Source: an uncultured Eubacterium sp.
GTDB taxonomy: Bacteria > Bacillota > Clostridia > Lachnospirales > Lachnospiraceae
NCBI GenBank assembly: GCA_910584245.1
Contig: CAJTZF010000008.1
Span: 1-64,000 of the forward strand
Direction of reading: 5' to 3'
DNA length: 64,000 nucleotides
Positions 9,615 to 18,904 of the stretch are shown here, one piece after another. The notes beneath the pieces are model-generated. The model saw nothing but the letters and a program-made list of their open reading frames with translations, was not told the DNA's origin and ran no database searches. Both the position numbers and the translations under genes were made by a program. The stretch's first letter is position 1, and every line of letters starts with the position of its first letter.

Positions 9615-10697
9615 ATGGGATTTTCGTTGACCACTCATCTTACACAAAACATAACACATGTTCCAAATACATTTATTGATACCTATATGCCACAGGCAAA
9701 TGGAAGCTTTGTAAAAGTGTATCTCTATCTTTTGCGGCAGATGACAGATGTTTCTCCGACATTGACGATTGAATCGATGGCGGACATGCTTTCGAATACC
9801 GAGGCAGATATTTTGCGCGCCCTCCGTTATTGGGAGAAACAAGGAATCCTCTCGATCCGTGAATCCGATGGACAGATCTCTGAAATTTCATTTCTCCCCT
9901 TAGAAAATAACGCAGTTGCCTTTTCGGCTCCCACAGAAGAAATGAGTGCGGTTGCCCTTTCAGCTGCTACAGAAGAAATTGTGTCCGAACCGGAGCCGGA
10001 AAAAAAACCGGACATTCCTGAACGCCGCACATACTCCCCTCTTCAGGCAGAGGCGCTCAAAAAGGATTCGGAAATTGAATCTTGCCTAAGCATGGTAGAG
10101 GCGCTGCTCGGTACGACATTGGGCGACGCACATATGCAGTTAATTCTATATTTAATGTCGGATCTCGGATTTTCCCTTGATCTGGTTATTACACTTTATG
10201 GCACTGCTTTATCAAGAGGCAAAAGCAAACCCCGTTACATTGAAACCATTGCGATAGACTGGGCAAAAAAAGGCATTCGCACCGCCAAGGAAGCCGAGGA
10301 CGAGGCTTCCTCGTTTAACGGTACATACAAGACAGTCTCCAGAGCCCTCGGCATCAACCGCGCGCTGGCTCCGGCAGAAAAAGCGATTATTGACAAATGG
10401 AGTTCCTACCACTTTTCCGATGCGATTTTGGAGGAGGCTTGCAGCAGAACAGTGTTACAATCAGGCGATACCAATTTGAATTATACATCTAAGATTTTGG
10501 AAGACTGGTATAAAAAAGGAGTGACAACGCGCCAGGACATAGAAGACTGTGACAAATCCTATTTCCGTCAAAAAAATGCCGCTGCCAATAAAAACCCTGC
10601 CAGCCGACGAAGCAATAATAAATTTCAAAATTTCCCACAACGGGAATACTCGAAAGATGAATTTGCTGATTTGGAAAAACAGCTTCTTCATCCATAA
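9615..10697 (+). CDS. DnaD/DnaB-domain replication protein
   Basis: A 360-aa protein with an N-terminal winged-helix-like region (about 30-90), an acidic, low-complexity linker (about 100-140) and two DnaB_2/DnaD C-terminal-type domains. Each of these contains the family motif YxxxIxxxW: YIETIAIDW at 208-216 and YTSKILEDW at 290-298. In Bacillus, DnaD and DnaB act between DnaA and the helicase loader when DnaB-type helicase is loaded. Double-domain forms like this are common in Clostridia. GGAGG lies 9 nt before the ATG. The helicase-loader gene follows after 17 nt, and a DnaA-box array lies just upstream, so the context supports a role in initiation or restart. Confidence 0.87.
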   Translation: MGFSLTTHLTQNITHVPNTFIDTYMPQANGSFVKVYLYLLRQMTDVSPTLTIESMADMLSNTEADILRALRYWEKQGILSIRESDGQISEISFLPLENNAVAFSAPTEEMSAVALSAATEEIVSEPEPEKKPDIPERRTYSPLQAEALKKDSEIESCLSMVEALLGTTLGDAHMQLILYLMSDLGFSLDLVITLYGTALSRGKSKPRYIETIAIDWAKKGIRTAKEAEDEASSFNGTYKTVSRALGINRALAPAEKAIIDKWSSYHFSDAILEEACSRTVLQSGDTNLNYTSKILEDWYKKGVTTRQDIEDCDKSYFRQKNAAANKNPASRRSNNKFQNFPQREYSKDEFADLEKQLLHP

Positions 10698-10714
10698 CGG
10701 AAACGGAGCTATGT

Positions 10715-11716
10715 ATGCAATTATTAAATGAACAATTTAACTTTATATATTCTGGTTATAATGAAACCCAGCTTAAAAACAACCGCCTGCTGCAAATGCG
10801 GAAACGGGAGGTTCTGGCAAGAATACCCGAATTTGCAGAGCTGGACCAGATCATTGCAGAGCTTTCCGTAAATATGACAAAAGCCGCCTTTGATGGGACA
10901 ACCGTAGACACGGAACGGCTAAAGAAAGAAATACAGGCCATTACCCGGAAAAAAGAATCCTTGCTTATTGGAAATGGTTATACTGCGGACTATCTGCATC
11001 CGATTTATTCATGTGAAGACTGTCATGATACCGGATATATTGGCAATGAAAAATGCCATTGTTTCAAAAAAAAGATCGTCGAATATTTATACCAGCAGTC
11101 GAATTTACAAGAAATACTGCAAACAGAAAACTTCTCTCATTTTTCTGTAGAATATTATCCTGACGATTACGTAGAGGAGACAACCGGCCTCACACCGAGG
11201 GACAATATAAGAAGGATCCGTGATTCCGCCTTGTTTTTCAGCAAGCATTTCGACGAATCACAGGAAAACCTGCTGCTGTATGGAAACACAGGCGTCGGAA
11301 AAACCTTCCTGACCCATTGCATCGCCAAGGAAGCCCTCGACCGTTCCCATACTGTCGTATACCTGACTTCACCTGGACTATTTGATATTTTAGAGAAGAA
11401 TAAATTTGACAGGGAATTAAGCTCGGTTGAAAAAAGCGCGGTGGCTACTTACATTCTCAACTGTGACCTGCTAATTATTGACGATCTTGGAACCGAGTTG
11501 AACAATAGCTTTACATCGTCCCAGCTATATCAAGTTATTGATTCACGCCTGGTCCATCAAAAGTCCACGATTATTTCGACAAACCTGTCATTTGACGACT
11601 TGCGCGAACAGTACAGCGAGCGAATCTTTTCAAGAATTACAAGCAGCTACTCACTCTTAAAGCTGACTGGCGACGACATCCGCCTAAAAAAAGCAATTGC
11701 CGCCAGACGCCCATAA
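10715..11716 (+). CDS. DnaC/DnaI-type helicase loader (AAA+ ATPase)
   Basis: A 333-aa AAA+ protein. The N-terminal part is helical, followed by a Cys/His cluster (C-E-D-C-H-D-T-G-Y then C-H-C, about residues 98-115) that probably binds zinc as in DnaI. The Walker A motif GNTGVGKT (about 190) and Walker B LLIIDDLG (about 252) are intact, and YSERIFSRI holds the arginine-finger region. Such proteins load the replicative helicase onto DNA opened by DnaA. It is 17 nt downstream of the DnaD-domain gene and clearly in the same operon. GGAG precedes the start. IstB-type transposition ATPases are related, but no transposase is nearby. Confidence 0.88.
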   Translation: MQLLNEQFNFIYSGYNETQLKNNRLLQMRKREVLARIPEFAELDQIIAELSVNMTKAAFDGTTVDTERLKKEIQAITRKKESLLIGNGYTADYLHPIYSCEDCHDTGYIGNEKCHCFKKKIVEYLYQQSNLQEILQTENFSHFSVEYYPDDYVEETTGLTPRDNIRRIRDSALFFSKHFDESQENLLLYGNTGVGKTFLTHCIAKEALDRSHTVVYLTSPGLFDILEKNKFDRELSSVEKSAVATYILNCDLLIIDDLGTELNNSFTSSQLYQVIDSRLVHQKSTIISTNLSFDDLREQYSERIFSRITSSYSLLKLTGDDIRLKKAIAARRP

Positions 11717-11777
11717 CCCACGTTATGTAATGAAACAATTAGTACATATAAAACTACATTTTATGGAGGAGACCGTA

Positions 11778-12944
11778 ATGACCCAAAATTTTGCAGACAT
11801 AATTCCGTATGGTGACCTGGGGATTCTTGCCCTGGAAAGCAGCTATGACATCGGAAAGAAGGTTGATGCCTATATCTCTTCATGGCGAACCAATAGTGTC
11901 AATGACGAGGAGTCCATTCACTTTAGCAGTTACAAAAAAGACTCTTATTTGATTGACGCCGTTTGCCCCCGTTTCGGCTCTGGAGAAGCCAAAGGCATCC
12001 TGAATGAATCCGTTCGCGGAAAAGATTTGTATATCCTCGTAGACGTATGCAATTATAGCCTGACTTATACCGTTTGCGGCCAGAAAAACCACATGTCACC
12101 AGATGACCATTTTCAGAATCTAAAACGGATGATCGCTGCTGTAAGCGGAAAGGCAAGACGAATCACTGTCATCATGCCATTTTTATATGAAGGCCGCCAG
12201 CACAAACGAAATTTCCGGGAATCTATGGACTGCGCACTGGCTCTCCAGGAGCTTGTCAACATGGGAGTAGACAGCATCATTACCTTTGATGCACACGATC
12301 CCCGCGTTCAAAATGCAATCCCCTTAAATACGTTTGAGACAATCCAACCGACCTATCAATTTATCAAGGCAATGTTAAAACACGTACCTGACATTAAGAT
12401 GAACCCCAAAAATATGATGGTCATAAGTCCAGATGAGGGCGCCACAGGACGTGCGATCTATTTTGCCGGTGTCGCCGGTATTGACATGGGTATGTTCTAT
12501 AAACGCCGCGATTATACTAAAATTATTGAGGGCCGCAATCCTATCGTTGCCCATGAGTTCCTCGGATCAGACGTGGAGGGGAAGGATGTTGTCGTCATTG
12601 ACGACTTGATTTCTTCCGGCGAAAGCATGATTGATGTGGCAACTGAATTGAAGCGCAGAAAAGCAAACCGCATTTTTGTAGCATCTACCTTTGGCCTTTT
12701 TACAAACGGACTCGAAAAATTCGACAAGGCGTTTAGCAGCGGACTGATCTACCGTCTCCTGACAACAAATCTTGTCTACCAGACCGAAGAATTGTTGTCG
12801 AAAGAATACTATATCAACGTTGACATGAGCAAATATATAGCGCTGCTAATCAATACGCTGAACCATGATGCTTCCATTGCTAATCTCTTGGATCCAGCGG
12901 AGCGCATACAAAACATATTAAAACAATACGGACAGCAAAAATAA
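11778..12944 (+). CDS. prs: Ribose-phosphate pyrophosphokinase
   Basis: A 388-aa PRPP synthetase that makes phosphoribosyl pyrophosphate from ribose-5-phosphate and ATP for nucleotide, histidine, tryptophan and NAD synthesis. The PRPP-binding loop VVVIDDLISSGESM is near residue 270, and the phosphoribosyltransferase-like fold is evident in MVISPDEGATGRAIYFA. It is longer than the usual 310-320 aa form, a variant known in Clostridia. I chose the ATG at 11778 because GGAGGA lies 7 nt upstream; the frame is open further up but lacks a ribosome site and overlaps the helicase-loader gene. A strong terminator follows. Confidence 0.93.
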   Translation: MTQNFADIIPYGDLGILALESSYDIGKKVDAYISSWRTNSVNDEESIHFSSYKKDSYLIDAVCPRFGSGEAKGILNESVRGKDLYILVDVCNYSLTYTVCGQKNHMSPDDHFQNLKRMIAAVSGKARRITVIMPFLYEGRQHKRNFRESMDCALALQELVNMGVDSIITFDAHDPRVQNAIPLNTFETIQPTYQFIKAMLKHVPDIKMNPKNMMVISPDEGATGRAIYFAGVAGIDMGMFYKRRDYTKIIEGRNPIVAHEFLGSDVEGKDVVVIDDLISSGESMIDVATELKRRKANRIFVASTFGLFTNGLEKFDKAFSSGLIYRLLTTNLVYQTEELLSKEYYINVDMSKYIALLINTLNHDASIANLLDPAERIQNILKQYGQQK

Positions 12945-12952
12945 CAATAAAA

Positions 12953-12993
12953 GCTCCGCCAGCTATTTACTCCGTCTGGCGGAGCACCTTTAT
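12953..12993. terminator. Bidirectional terminator between prs and the DUF6056-like gene
   Basis: A perfect 10-bp stem, GCTCCGCCAG (12953-12962) with its complement at 12976-12985, is flanked by A-rich DNA before and T-rich DNA after. It lies between two convergent genes and serves both strands. Confidence 0.85.
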
Positions 12994-13003
12994 TTACTCT
13001 TAT

Positions 13004-14392
13004 TCAATCTATCTCTTCCGGTCTCTCGATACCCGTTATCGAATTTACACCATAGTACTCCGCAATAATAACGTTGAAGCTATTCGGGGGATCCGTCCCC
13101 AATTCGACGTCCCTGAGCCCATAAAGTGCATCACGGTTGGCTTTCAAAGGATATTTATGGCCATATACAGGAACTTGAATATCGGCAATGCCATTTTTCT
13201 TCGCTGTTACTATCATCTGTTCGCGTTCAGTAAACTGCTGATGAATTTCGTATGTAGACAGCATCGTATCCGCTGCCATCGCGCCAAGTATAATAAGTGA
13301 GCCCAGGCACACCGCTGCCTTGACACTACTAGAAGAGGGAATTTCCTCAAAAAACTCTCCCAGAAGTATCCCATCCGCTATTATCATAAGTGAAATGGTA
13401 ATAAACCAGGTACGCTCCGGCGACGTCGGCGCACCCATCATACAGTAAGCGGAGACAATAGCCGCCACTGCAAAAACCAATCCCTGCAAAAACGCCTCTT
13501 TTCTTTTTCTTCTCACACAGTAAATGGCGGAAACAACAAATATAATTGTCAATATCCCAGCAAACACAATCCAATAATAAGTTATCATTGCGAATTTAAA
13601 CGGAACGGACAGCGAAACAGATTGCGTCGCCATATCATATCTTTTAAAATTTCCCGGCGCAAGGATCAAAAGTGCATACCCGCAAACACTTCCTGCCAAA
13701 CCAAATATACTCCATCCGGGCACCCTTTTATTTACGCGCTTAAAGTAAATTATGTATAAAAATGCGGTAACAGGTACGACAATACTTAGATTTTCCAACT
13801 GCCATCCCGCTATAACTCCAAGAACAAACAACGCAATACATTTTAGCAAACCGCCCGGGGCGTCCTTCCGGCTCCCCCTCCGGTATATAAAAAGCATTCC
13901 AAGAACAGGTAGCATCGGCAAAAGATAATTGATCGTTCCTGACAACCAAAAAATATCCTGCCCTAATTCCGGTGTAAACATCCAGATTGAAAGATTTACA
14001 AGAACATAGAGTACTATGCTGTGCCTGCCCTTATTGCGTATTATGGAGTATAGAAAGAAAGTAACCACTACATATGAAACGGAATTCAACAAATTAAACG
14101 CTCCCTTTCCGATGGTTCCAAACAAATGATACATCAGATGCGTCAAAACCCGTCCACTATTATAAACATATACATTTTGGGCCGAACGAACAACATCCCC
14201 TAAACTCCGGACCGGCGTATTTTCCCCATAGACAAGATTCCGCCTATAATAAAAATCATCGGCAATTAGCGGCGTCAAATTATTTATTACCAAAAGAACT
14301 GCAAAAAACACCAAAACGACAACACACCATAAAATGGTGTGTTGTCGCTTGTTATCACGAAAGTTTTCAAACATATTTTTTATTTTCCTCAT
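13004..14392 (-). CDS. Polytopic membrane protein, DUF6056-like
   Basis: A 462-aa protein with about ten hydrophobic segments, the first at residues 20-40 (TILWCVVVLVFFAVLLVINN). The following LTPLIADDFYYRRN and a Trp/Gly-rich GQDIFWLSGTINYLLPM are shared by uncharacterised membrane proteins grouped as DUF6056, which resemble GT-C glycosyltransferases in topology with an acidic DD pair in the first outer loop. A role in transferring sugars to envelope polymers is plausible but unproven. AGGAA precedes the ATG. It follows the penicillin-binding protein gene by 28 nt. A perfect 14-bp inverted repeat with a T-run lies inside codons 16-26 and may limit read-through. Confidence 0.75.
   Translation of the reverse strand: MRKIKNMFENFRDNKRQHTILWCVVVLVFFAVLLVINNLTPLIADDFYYRRNLVYGENTPVRSLGDVVRSAQNVYVYNSGRVLTHLMYHLFGTIGKGAFNLLNSVSYVVVTFFLYSIIRNKGRHSIVLYVLVNLSIWMFTPELGQDIFWLSGTINYLLPMLPVLGMLFIYRRGSRKDAPGGLLKCIALFVLGVIAGWQLENLSIVVPVTAFLYIIYFKRVNKRVPGWSIFGLAGSVCGYALLILAPGNFKRYDMATQSVSLSVPFKFAMITYYWIVFAGILTIIFVVSAIYCVRRKRKEAFLQGLVFAVAAIVSAYCMMGAPTSPERTWFITISLMIIADGILLGEFFEEIPSSSSVKAAVCLGSLIILGAMAADTMLSTYEIHQQFTEREQMIVTAKKNGIADIQVPVYGHKYPLKANRDALYGLRDVELGTDPPNSFNVIIAEYYGVNSITGIERPEEID
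14317..14347 (-). terminator. Terminator-like perfect hairpin inside the 5' coding region of the DUF6056-like gene
   Basis: A perfect 14-bp inverted repeat with a 3-nt loop is followed on the minus strand by TTTTGG. It is 75 nt after the stop of the penicillin-binding protein gene and lies within codons 16-26 of the next gene. It could attenuate transcription coming from the PBP gene. The short U-run makes termination efficiency uncertain. Confidence 0.45.
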
Positions 14393-14420
14393 AGATTTCC
14401 TCTCATAAACTATTTACAGC

Positions 14421-16748
14421 TTATGGCTGTACCGTACCATCCTCATCCTGGAAAACCGTGTCATCCTGTGAAAACCCGGTATCATCGTTCGAAGAGCCAT
14501 TGTCTCCGCCTTCATTCCCGCCAGAATCTTCACCCTCGTCCGGCTCTGGATCCGGCTCTGACTCCAGGTCGTCAATCGGAGGTTCTTCGCCTTCACCTTC
14601 GTCTGGTTTTTTTGTCGTCTCCGGCTTCTTTGTCGCCTTTGGCTTTTTCGTCTGTTTTGGCTTTTGTGTCGGCGTTTTTTCATCTGGTTTATCATCCACA
14701 AAATCACTTTGATTTGAATGGTCGGGTTTCGAGGAAAGATCTTCTCCCCGCTCCTCGTACGCAAACGGTTTTGGCTCCAAGTCGGCATGGATCGCATTCA
14801 TAAACGTCTTCCATGTTCTTCCCGGATAAGTCGCCCCAGATAAATCCTCTATCCTGGTAGGATTATCACATCCTATCCATACTGCAGTTGTAAAATATGG
14901 CGTAAACCCACAGAACCAGCCGTCTTTTTTATCGTTCGTCGTACCCGTTTTTCCCGCGGCAGTCATACCATTGTCCAGACTTAAACCGATACCGGTACCT
15001 TTCGTAAGCACGCCTTTCAGTATATCAACCATAGTATTTGCTGCTTTTGAATCATAAATATACTTTTCATCCACATCATCTTTCACGATTGTATTTCCAT
15101 CCGCGTCTAAAATTTTCACAATACACGTCGGCTCACGGTATTTTCCATCATTTTGGATTGTCGCATAGGCGGACGCCATCTCCAGTGGACTGCACCCATA
15201 GGTAAATCCACCGAGAGAGGAGGCATTATAATAATCATCCTTTACAATTTTATTAAAATTCATTTCAAGTAGATATTTCAACCCTACTTTCGGCGTAAGC
15301 TCGTCAAACAGCTGCCATGCAACTGTATTTTTGGACTGCTCCACGGCATACCGCAGTGAAATATAACCAGAATACTTTCCATTTGAATTGGATGGCCCGC
15401 CCTCAAACTTGTGGTCATTGACAGTAGAATCCGGAGTATAGTCCCTCTCCAGCGAAGGGGTGTAAACAATCACCGGTTTGATGCTGCTCCCCGGCTGTCG
15501 AAAAGACTGAAATGCGCGGTTCAACGTATAACCACTCGTCTTCTGGCTCCTTCCGCCCACAATTGCTACCACTCTTCCCGTCTTGTTATCGAGACAAACG
15601 GCTGCCCCTTGCATTTTATAAATACCATTTGTACTCTTTTCCTTGAATGAAGCCAAATTCGTATTGATTGCATCCTGCAGCTCCTTTTGCTTCTTCAAAT
15701 CAAGCGAAGTGTAAATGCGGTATCCACTATTAATCAGCTGCTTCTGTGCCGCCGCATAGGCATCGTTATATTCTTCGTTGTACGCCTCCTGCTTTTTGTC
15801 GGAATCAAAACTGTTTTTAAATTTGAACCCATTTATTTCCATAAGTTTTCTTGTCGCACAGTATGTCACAAACGTCTGTATAAAGTTTCTCTTTACTGGC
15901 TCAGTGACATTTAACTCGATTTTTTCTGCGATCGCGGCGTCATATTCCGCCTGTGAAATCACCTTGTCATCCAACATCTGCCTCAAAATACGATCCCTTC
16001 GCTGCAAGGTGCTGTCCATATGATACATCGGATTGTATCTCGTCGGACTATTCGGGATCGCACACAGAAAACACAGCTGCGATAGGCTTAGTTCCTTACA
16101 GCTGGAGCTAAAATACCCTTTCGCCGCCGCCTCAATGCCATAATAACCGCTGGCAAAATTGATATTATTCAAATAAAATTCCAGGATCTGGTCCTTTGTA
16201 TATTTCTTTTCCAACTCCAGGGCAATAAATATTTCTTTAATCTTTCTTTCATAGGTTTTATCCATATTAAGAAATACATTTCTGGCAAGCTGCTGTGTAA
16301 TCGTACTTGCTCCCTGGCTGATCTCTCCCTTATTTTGAATCTGTACCCAGACGGCACGGACAATTCCCCCCGCGTCAATGCCGTTGTGCGTATAAAATTT
16401 CTTATCCTCTGTTACGATAAACGCATCCTTTACATATTTTGGTATCTGGTCAATTGACATGTAGTAAGAATCTTTATCCCCTTTTAGCACTGCGATCTGT
16501 TTCCCTTTGGAATTGTACGCAATTGTCGTCTCGGAATCCCGGAACGTCTCCGCAGTTGAATTTTTTACGATCTGAATCGCCTCATCCTGCATTTTAAAAA
16601 TGTCACGCCCATACTTCACATAAAATGCAATACCCACTACGAGAATCGTTACAAGAAACATGAGCATGAAGACTTTCACCCCAAGCCAAAACTTAGGATG
16701 CTTTTTTACTTTCTTTTGCTTTTTCTTTTTTGCTTTATTTCCAGCCAT
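14421..16748 (-). CDS. Class A penicillin-binding protein (PBP1A type)
   Basis: A 775-aa bifunctional peptidoglycan synthase. A lysine-rich cytoplasmic start is followed by one membrane anchor (about 23-45). The GT51 glycosyltransferase domain contains EDKKFYTHNGID (near 113) and GASTITQQLARN. The transpeptidase domain carries the three penicillin-binding motifs: SSIK (near 420, catalytic serine), SKN (near 472) and KTGTT (near 597). The last 110 residues are a low-complexity outer tail rich in Lys, Pro, Thr, Glu and Asp that probably runs through the cell wall. GGGAGA precedes the ATG. The glycosyltransferase and DUF6056-like neighbours suggest an envelope group. Confidence 0.95.
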   Translation of the reverse strand: MAGNKAKKKKQKKVKKHPKFWLGVKVFMLMFLVTILVVGIAFYVKYGRDIFKMQDEAIQIVKNSTAETFRDSETTIAYNSKGKQIAVLKGDKDSYYMSIDQIPKYVKDAFIVTEDKKFYTHNGIDAGGIVRAVWVQIQNKGEISQGASTITQQLARNVFLNMDKTYERKIKEIFIALELEKKYTKDQILEFYLNNINFASGYYGIEAAAKGYFSSSCKELSLSQLCFLCAIPNSPTRYNPMYHMDSTLQRRDRILRQMLDDKVISQAEYDAAIAEKIELNVTEPVKRNFIQTFVTYCATRKLMEINGFKFKNSFDSDKKQEAYNEEYNDAYAAAQKQLINSGYRIYTSLDLKKQKELQDAINTNLASFKEKSTNGIYKMQGAAVCLDNKTGRVVAIVGGRSQKTSGYTLNRAFQSFRQPGSSIKPVIVYTPSLERDYTPDSTVNDHKFEGGPSNSNGKYSGYISLRYAVEQSKNTVAWQLFDELTPKVGLKYLLEMNFNKIVKDDYYNASSLGGFTYGCSPLEMASAYATIQNDGKYREPTCIVKILDADGNTIVKDDVDEKYIYDSKAANTMVDILKGVLTKGTGIGLSLDNGMTAAGKTGTTNDKKDGWFCGFTPYFTTAVWIGCDNPTRIEDLSGATYPGRTWKTFMNAIHADLEPKPFAYEERGEDLSSKPDHSNQSDFVDDKPDEKTPTQKPKQTKKPKATKKPETTKKPDEGEGEEPPIDDLESEPDPEPDEGEDSGGNEGGDNGSSNDDTGFSQDDTVFQDEDGTVQP

Positions 16749-16846
16749 AACATTCTCCCAATCTTTATAGATTTGTAAATATGCATATGCTATTATTCAT
16801 GCATGGTACAATAAATAAAGTCTGTCAGGACATATTTTATCACACT

Positions 16847-18034
16847 TTACTGTATCTTGCAAAGAATTTCTGAATGAAGGAACCTGGCGCGGTCAGCCCA
16901 CGTGTGCCTCTTTGCCGCGCGGTTGTATCCGCAAGAAGCGATGGATTCCCATTTTTCCCGGTCTTCCAGCACATCCGTAATCTTTCCCGGAAGCTCGTTC
17001 AGCCGCGCCAGATCATATCTTACATAATCCTTCCCATCTTTGAGTATCTCATCCATATATTTAGAACTATCGCTCGCACACACCGCACCGTTCAGCATGG
17101 AATTAAATACTCTGTCATGCGCACCATCCTTAAACCAAGGCATGACGTTTAGCGATATTTTGCTCCGGCTGATCTGCTGCAGGCATCCAAGCGAGTCCAG
17201 CACATTTCCATTTATAATATTTTCCGGATGCTCACATGGAAGGCAATCCCAGCCCGCGCCAAAACAGTAAACCTTTAACCCGCTGTCAACAAGCGTTTTT
17301 ACTACCTCACCACGAAAATAATGCCTCACATACAAGTCTATAAAAATCATATTAGGCATTGTCTCTTTTATTCCTTCCTCACTGACGTCCTCGACATCCC
17401 GGTTCAAATGCTCTATGATCGTTTTATCCATCGACTTCCACGGATGCTCTATGAGATCGTCGATAATATCATAATAAAACTTTGTATATTCCGGCCCATT
17501 TCTCGTAATCGCCTCTTCAAACATAGACGGCGGGTTGTAATTCCCTGTAAATACAATATCAACCGGCCGCTTCTCCCATCCCGGCAGACTATTCTTTTCC
17601 CAGAGACTTGTACCGCCCAGAGGCATAAACGGTCCCCTTTTAATATTAGGGAAAAAATGCTTCAAATAAGCCTCATGCTCCCGGTCAATGGAAATCTGTG
17701 TGTAATCCTTTGGGAGGTACGGAACAAATTTGTGGTAATAAAAAGGATGGTCCACTACAATATTGATAAATACCACTTCCCTTGCATCAAAAAATGAAAT
17801 GCCCTGGGAATCAATAAAATATTCCTCTCCCGCGCATCCGTCATAATTAAAGCTGATCGCCGCCGTCACCCCCGGCTCGCAAAACCAGATCAGATCACTC
17901 AGACTGCGGTATTCTTTGCACTGGTCAAAATAAAATACGTCATATCCTAGCAGCTCAAACGTCTTTCCCATCTGTTCTGAAAAAAACCATAACGTCTCTA
18001 TTCCCTTAGTAAATAGTATAATCTTCTTTATCAT
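16847..18034 (-). CDS. CgeB-like glycosyltransferase
   Basis: A 395-aa protein with two Rossmann-like halves. The C-terminal half (about 270-395) resembles the glycosyltransferase group-1 family seen in spore-coat CgeB: SRSKISLNVMPWFKDGAHDRVF then NGAVCASDSS and a final helical segment. The N-terminal half starts KKIILFTKGIETLWFFSEQM and resembles DUF3880-type domains. Such enzymes modify surface glycans, flagellin or spore coat, but the acceptor here is unknown. The frame is open 8 codons further upstream, but GGGAGG lies 9 nt before the ATG at 18034, so that start is preferred. It lies upstream of the PBP gene in the same direction with 98 nt between. Confidence 0.78.
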   Translation of the reverse strand: MIKKIILFTKGIETLWFFSEQMGKTFELLGYDVFYFDQCKEYRSLSDLIWFCEPGVTAAISFNYDGCAGEEYFIDSQGISFFDAREVVFINIVVDHPFYYHKFVPYLPKDYTQISIDREHEAYLKHFFPNIKRGPFMPLGGTSLWEKNSLPGWEKRPVDIVFTGNYNPPSMFEEAITRNGPEYTKFYYDIIDDLIEHPWKSMDKTIIEHLNRDVEDVSEEGIKETMPNMIFIDLYVRHYFRGEVVKTLVDSGLKVYCFGAGWDCLPCEHPENIINGNVLDSLGCLQQISRSKISLNVMPWFKDGAHDRVFNSMLNGAVCASDSSKYMDEILKDGKDYVRYDLARLNELPGKITDVLEDREKWESIASCGYNRAAKRHTWADRARFLHSEILCKIQ

Positions 18035-18090
18035 ACCGTGCCACCTCCCTGTTATCACTATATTACCTCTATTTTTTCATAATAACAAGG

Positions 18091-18117
18091 TTAAGTTTTG
18101 CTTTTTTTTTCCGATAT
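18091..18117 (+). promoter_or_regulatory. sigma-28 (SigD)-like promoter
   Basis: TTAA (18091-18094), a 15-nt spacer and TCCGATAT (18110-18117) match the Bacillus SigD consensus TAAA-N15-GCCGATAT at 10 of 12 positions. No good sigma-A promoter was seen in this spacer. It is 55 nt upstream of the 203-aa gene. Confidence 0.5.
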
Positions 18118-18172
18118 ATAGCATAGAAGACTATTATAGCTATCATATTTTCAGACCAAGGAGGGAAAAAAG

Positions 18173-18784
18173 ATGAGTGTATATGGAGTATCAAATTCAC
18201 AAACAACTTCTTATTCTTCTGCTTCCAGCACAACTACGAAAACAGGCAATAAGAAGCAGTCAGAAGCAGTATCTTCTGAAAAGGACAAAGGCGTCGTTTA
18301 TGAACCATCCCAGGCTACGGAGAGCAAAAAGGATAGTTCCGTAAAAGATTATGCGAATATTGCTAAGAAGATGAAGGCTGAACTGAATTCAAAAAATCAG
18401 CAGCTTCAGAATCTGGTTGACCAGCTGTTAAGCAAGCAGGCAAATAAATATACTTCTTTTGCTCAGTTATTCGAGGATGTAAAAAATGGCAAGATAAGTG
18501 TGGATCCTACCACCGTTGCCCAGGCTCAGAAAGATATTGCAGAAGATGGTTACTGGGGAGCAGAGCAGACTAGCGACAGATTAGTTTCTATGGCTCAGGC
18601 ACTTAGCGGCGGCGATACGGAAAAGGCAGACAAAATGATTGCTGCAATCAAGAAAGGTTACGAGCAGGCAACAAACGCCTGGGGCGGTAAGCTTCCTGAT
18701 ATCTGCCAAAGAACGATTGATCTCGCTACAAAGAAGCTGGAAAGCTGGCGCGACGGTCTTTCATCAAGCGAAGTTGAGGAATAA
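18173..18784 (+). CDS. Conserved hypothetical protein, 203 aa, function unknown
   Basis: I do not recognise a named family. The first 55 residues are Ser/Thr/Lys-rich and disordered, with no signal peptide. Residues 60-105 are predicted helix (IAKKMKAELNSKNQQLQNLVDQLLSKQ). The C-terminal part has a conserved-looking block (AQKDIAEDGYWGAEQTSDRL, then GKLPDICQRTIDLATKKL) with regular helical spacing. I have a general impression of similar proteins in flagellated Lachnospiraceae, but this is from memory. AGGAGG lies before the ATG. A SigD-like promoter upstream and a strong terminator downstream make this a single-gene unit. A motility-linked role is inferred from the promoter only. Confidence 0.8.
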   Translation: MSVYGVSNSQTTSYSSASSTTTKTGNKKQSEAVSSEKDKGVVYEPSQATESKKDSSVKDYANIAKKMKAELNSKNQQLQNLVDQLLSKQANKYTSFAQLFEDVKNGKISVDPTTVAQAQKDIAEDGYWGAEQTSDRLVSMAQALSGGDTEKADKMIAAIKKGYEQATNAWGGKLPDICQRTIDLATKKLESWRDGLSSSEVEE

Positions 18785-18802
18785 TCAAAACATATTGAAA
18801 AC

Positions 18803-18863
18803 TTAAAGGGTTGTCACACTAGCCTATTGAAACGGGTGATGTGAACAACCCTTTAATGTTTTT
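18803..18863 (+). terminator. Intrinsic terminator after the 203-aa gene
   Basis: Arms 18803-18814 and 18845-18856 pair perfectly over 12 bp around a 30-nt loop and are followed by TGTTTTT. Confidence 0.75.
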
Positions 18864-18904
18864 ACCGTAAAAAATACTAAAATGTAATAAGGAGAGTGCG
18901 AATT

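Noticed and set aside
10715..11716. IstB-type transposition helper instead of a helicase loader
   Set aside because: No IstA-like transposase or terminal repeats nearby; the Cys cluster and the DnaD-domain neighbour fit DnaC/DnaI.
14339..14803. Frames antisense to the PBP C-terminal tail
   Set aside because: They arise from the repetitive Glu/Lys/Pro/Thr codons of the PBP tail and show no protein features.
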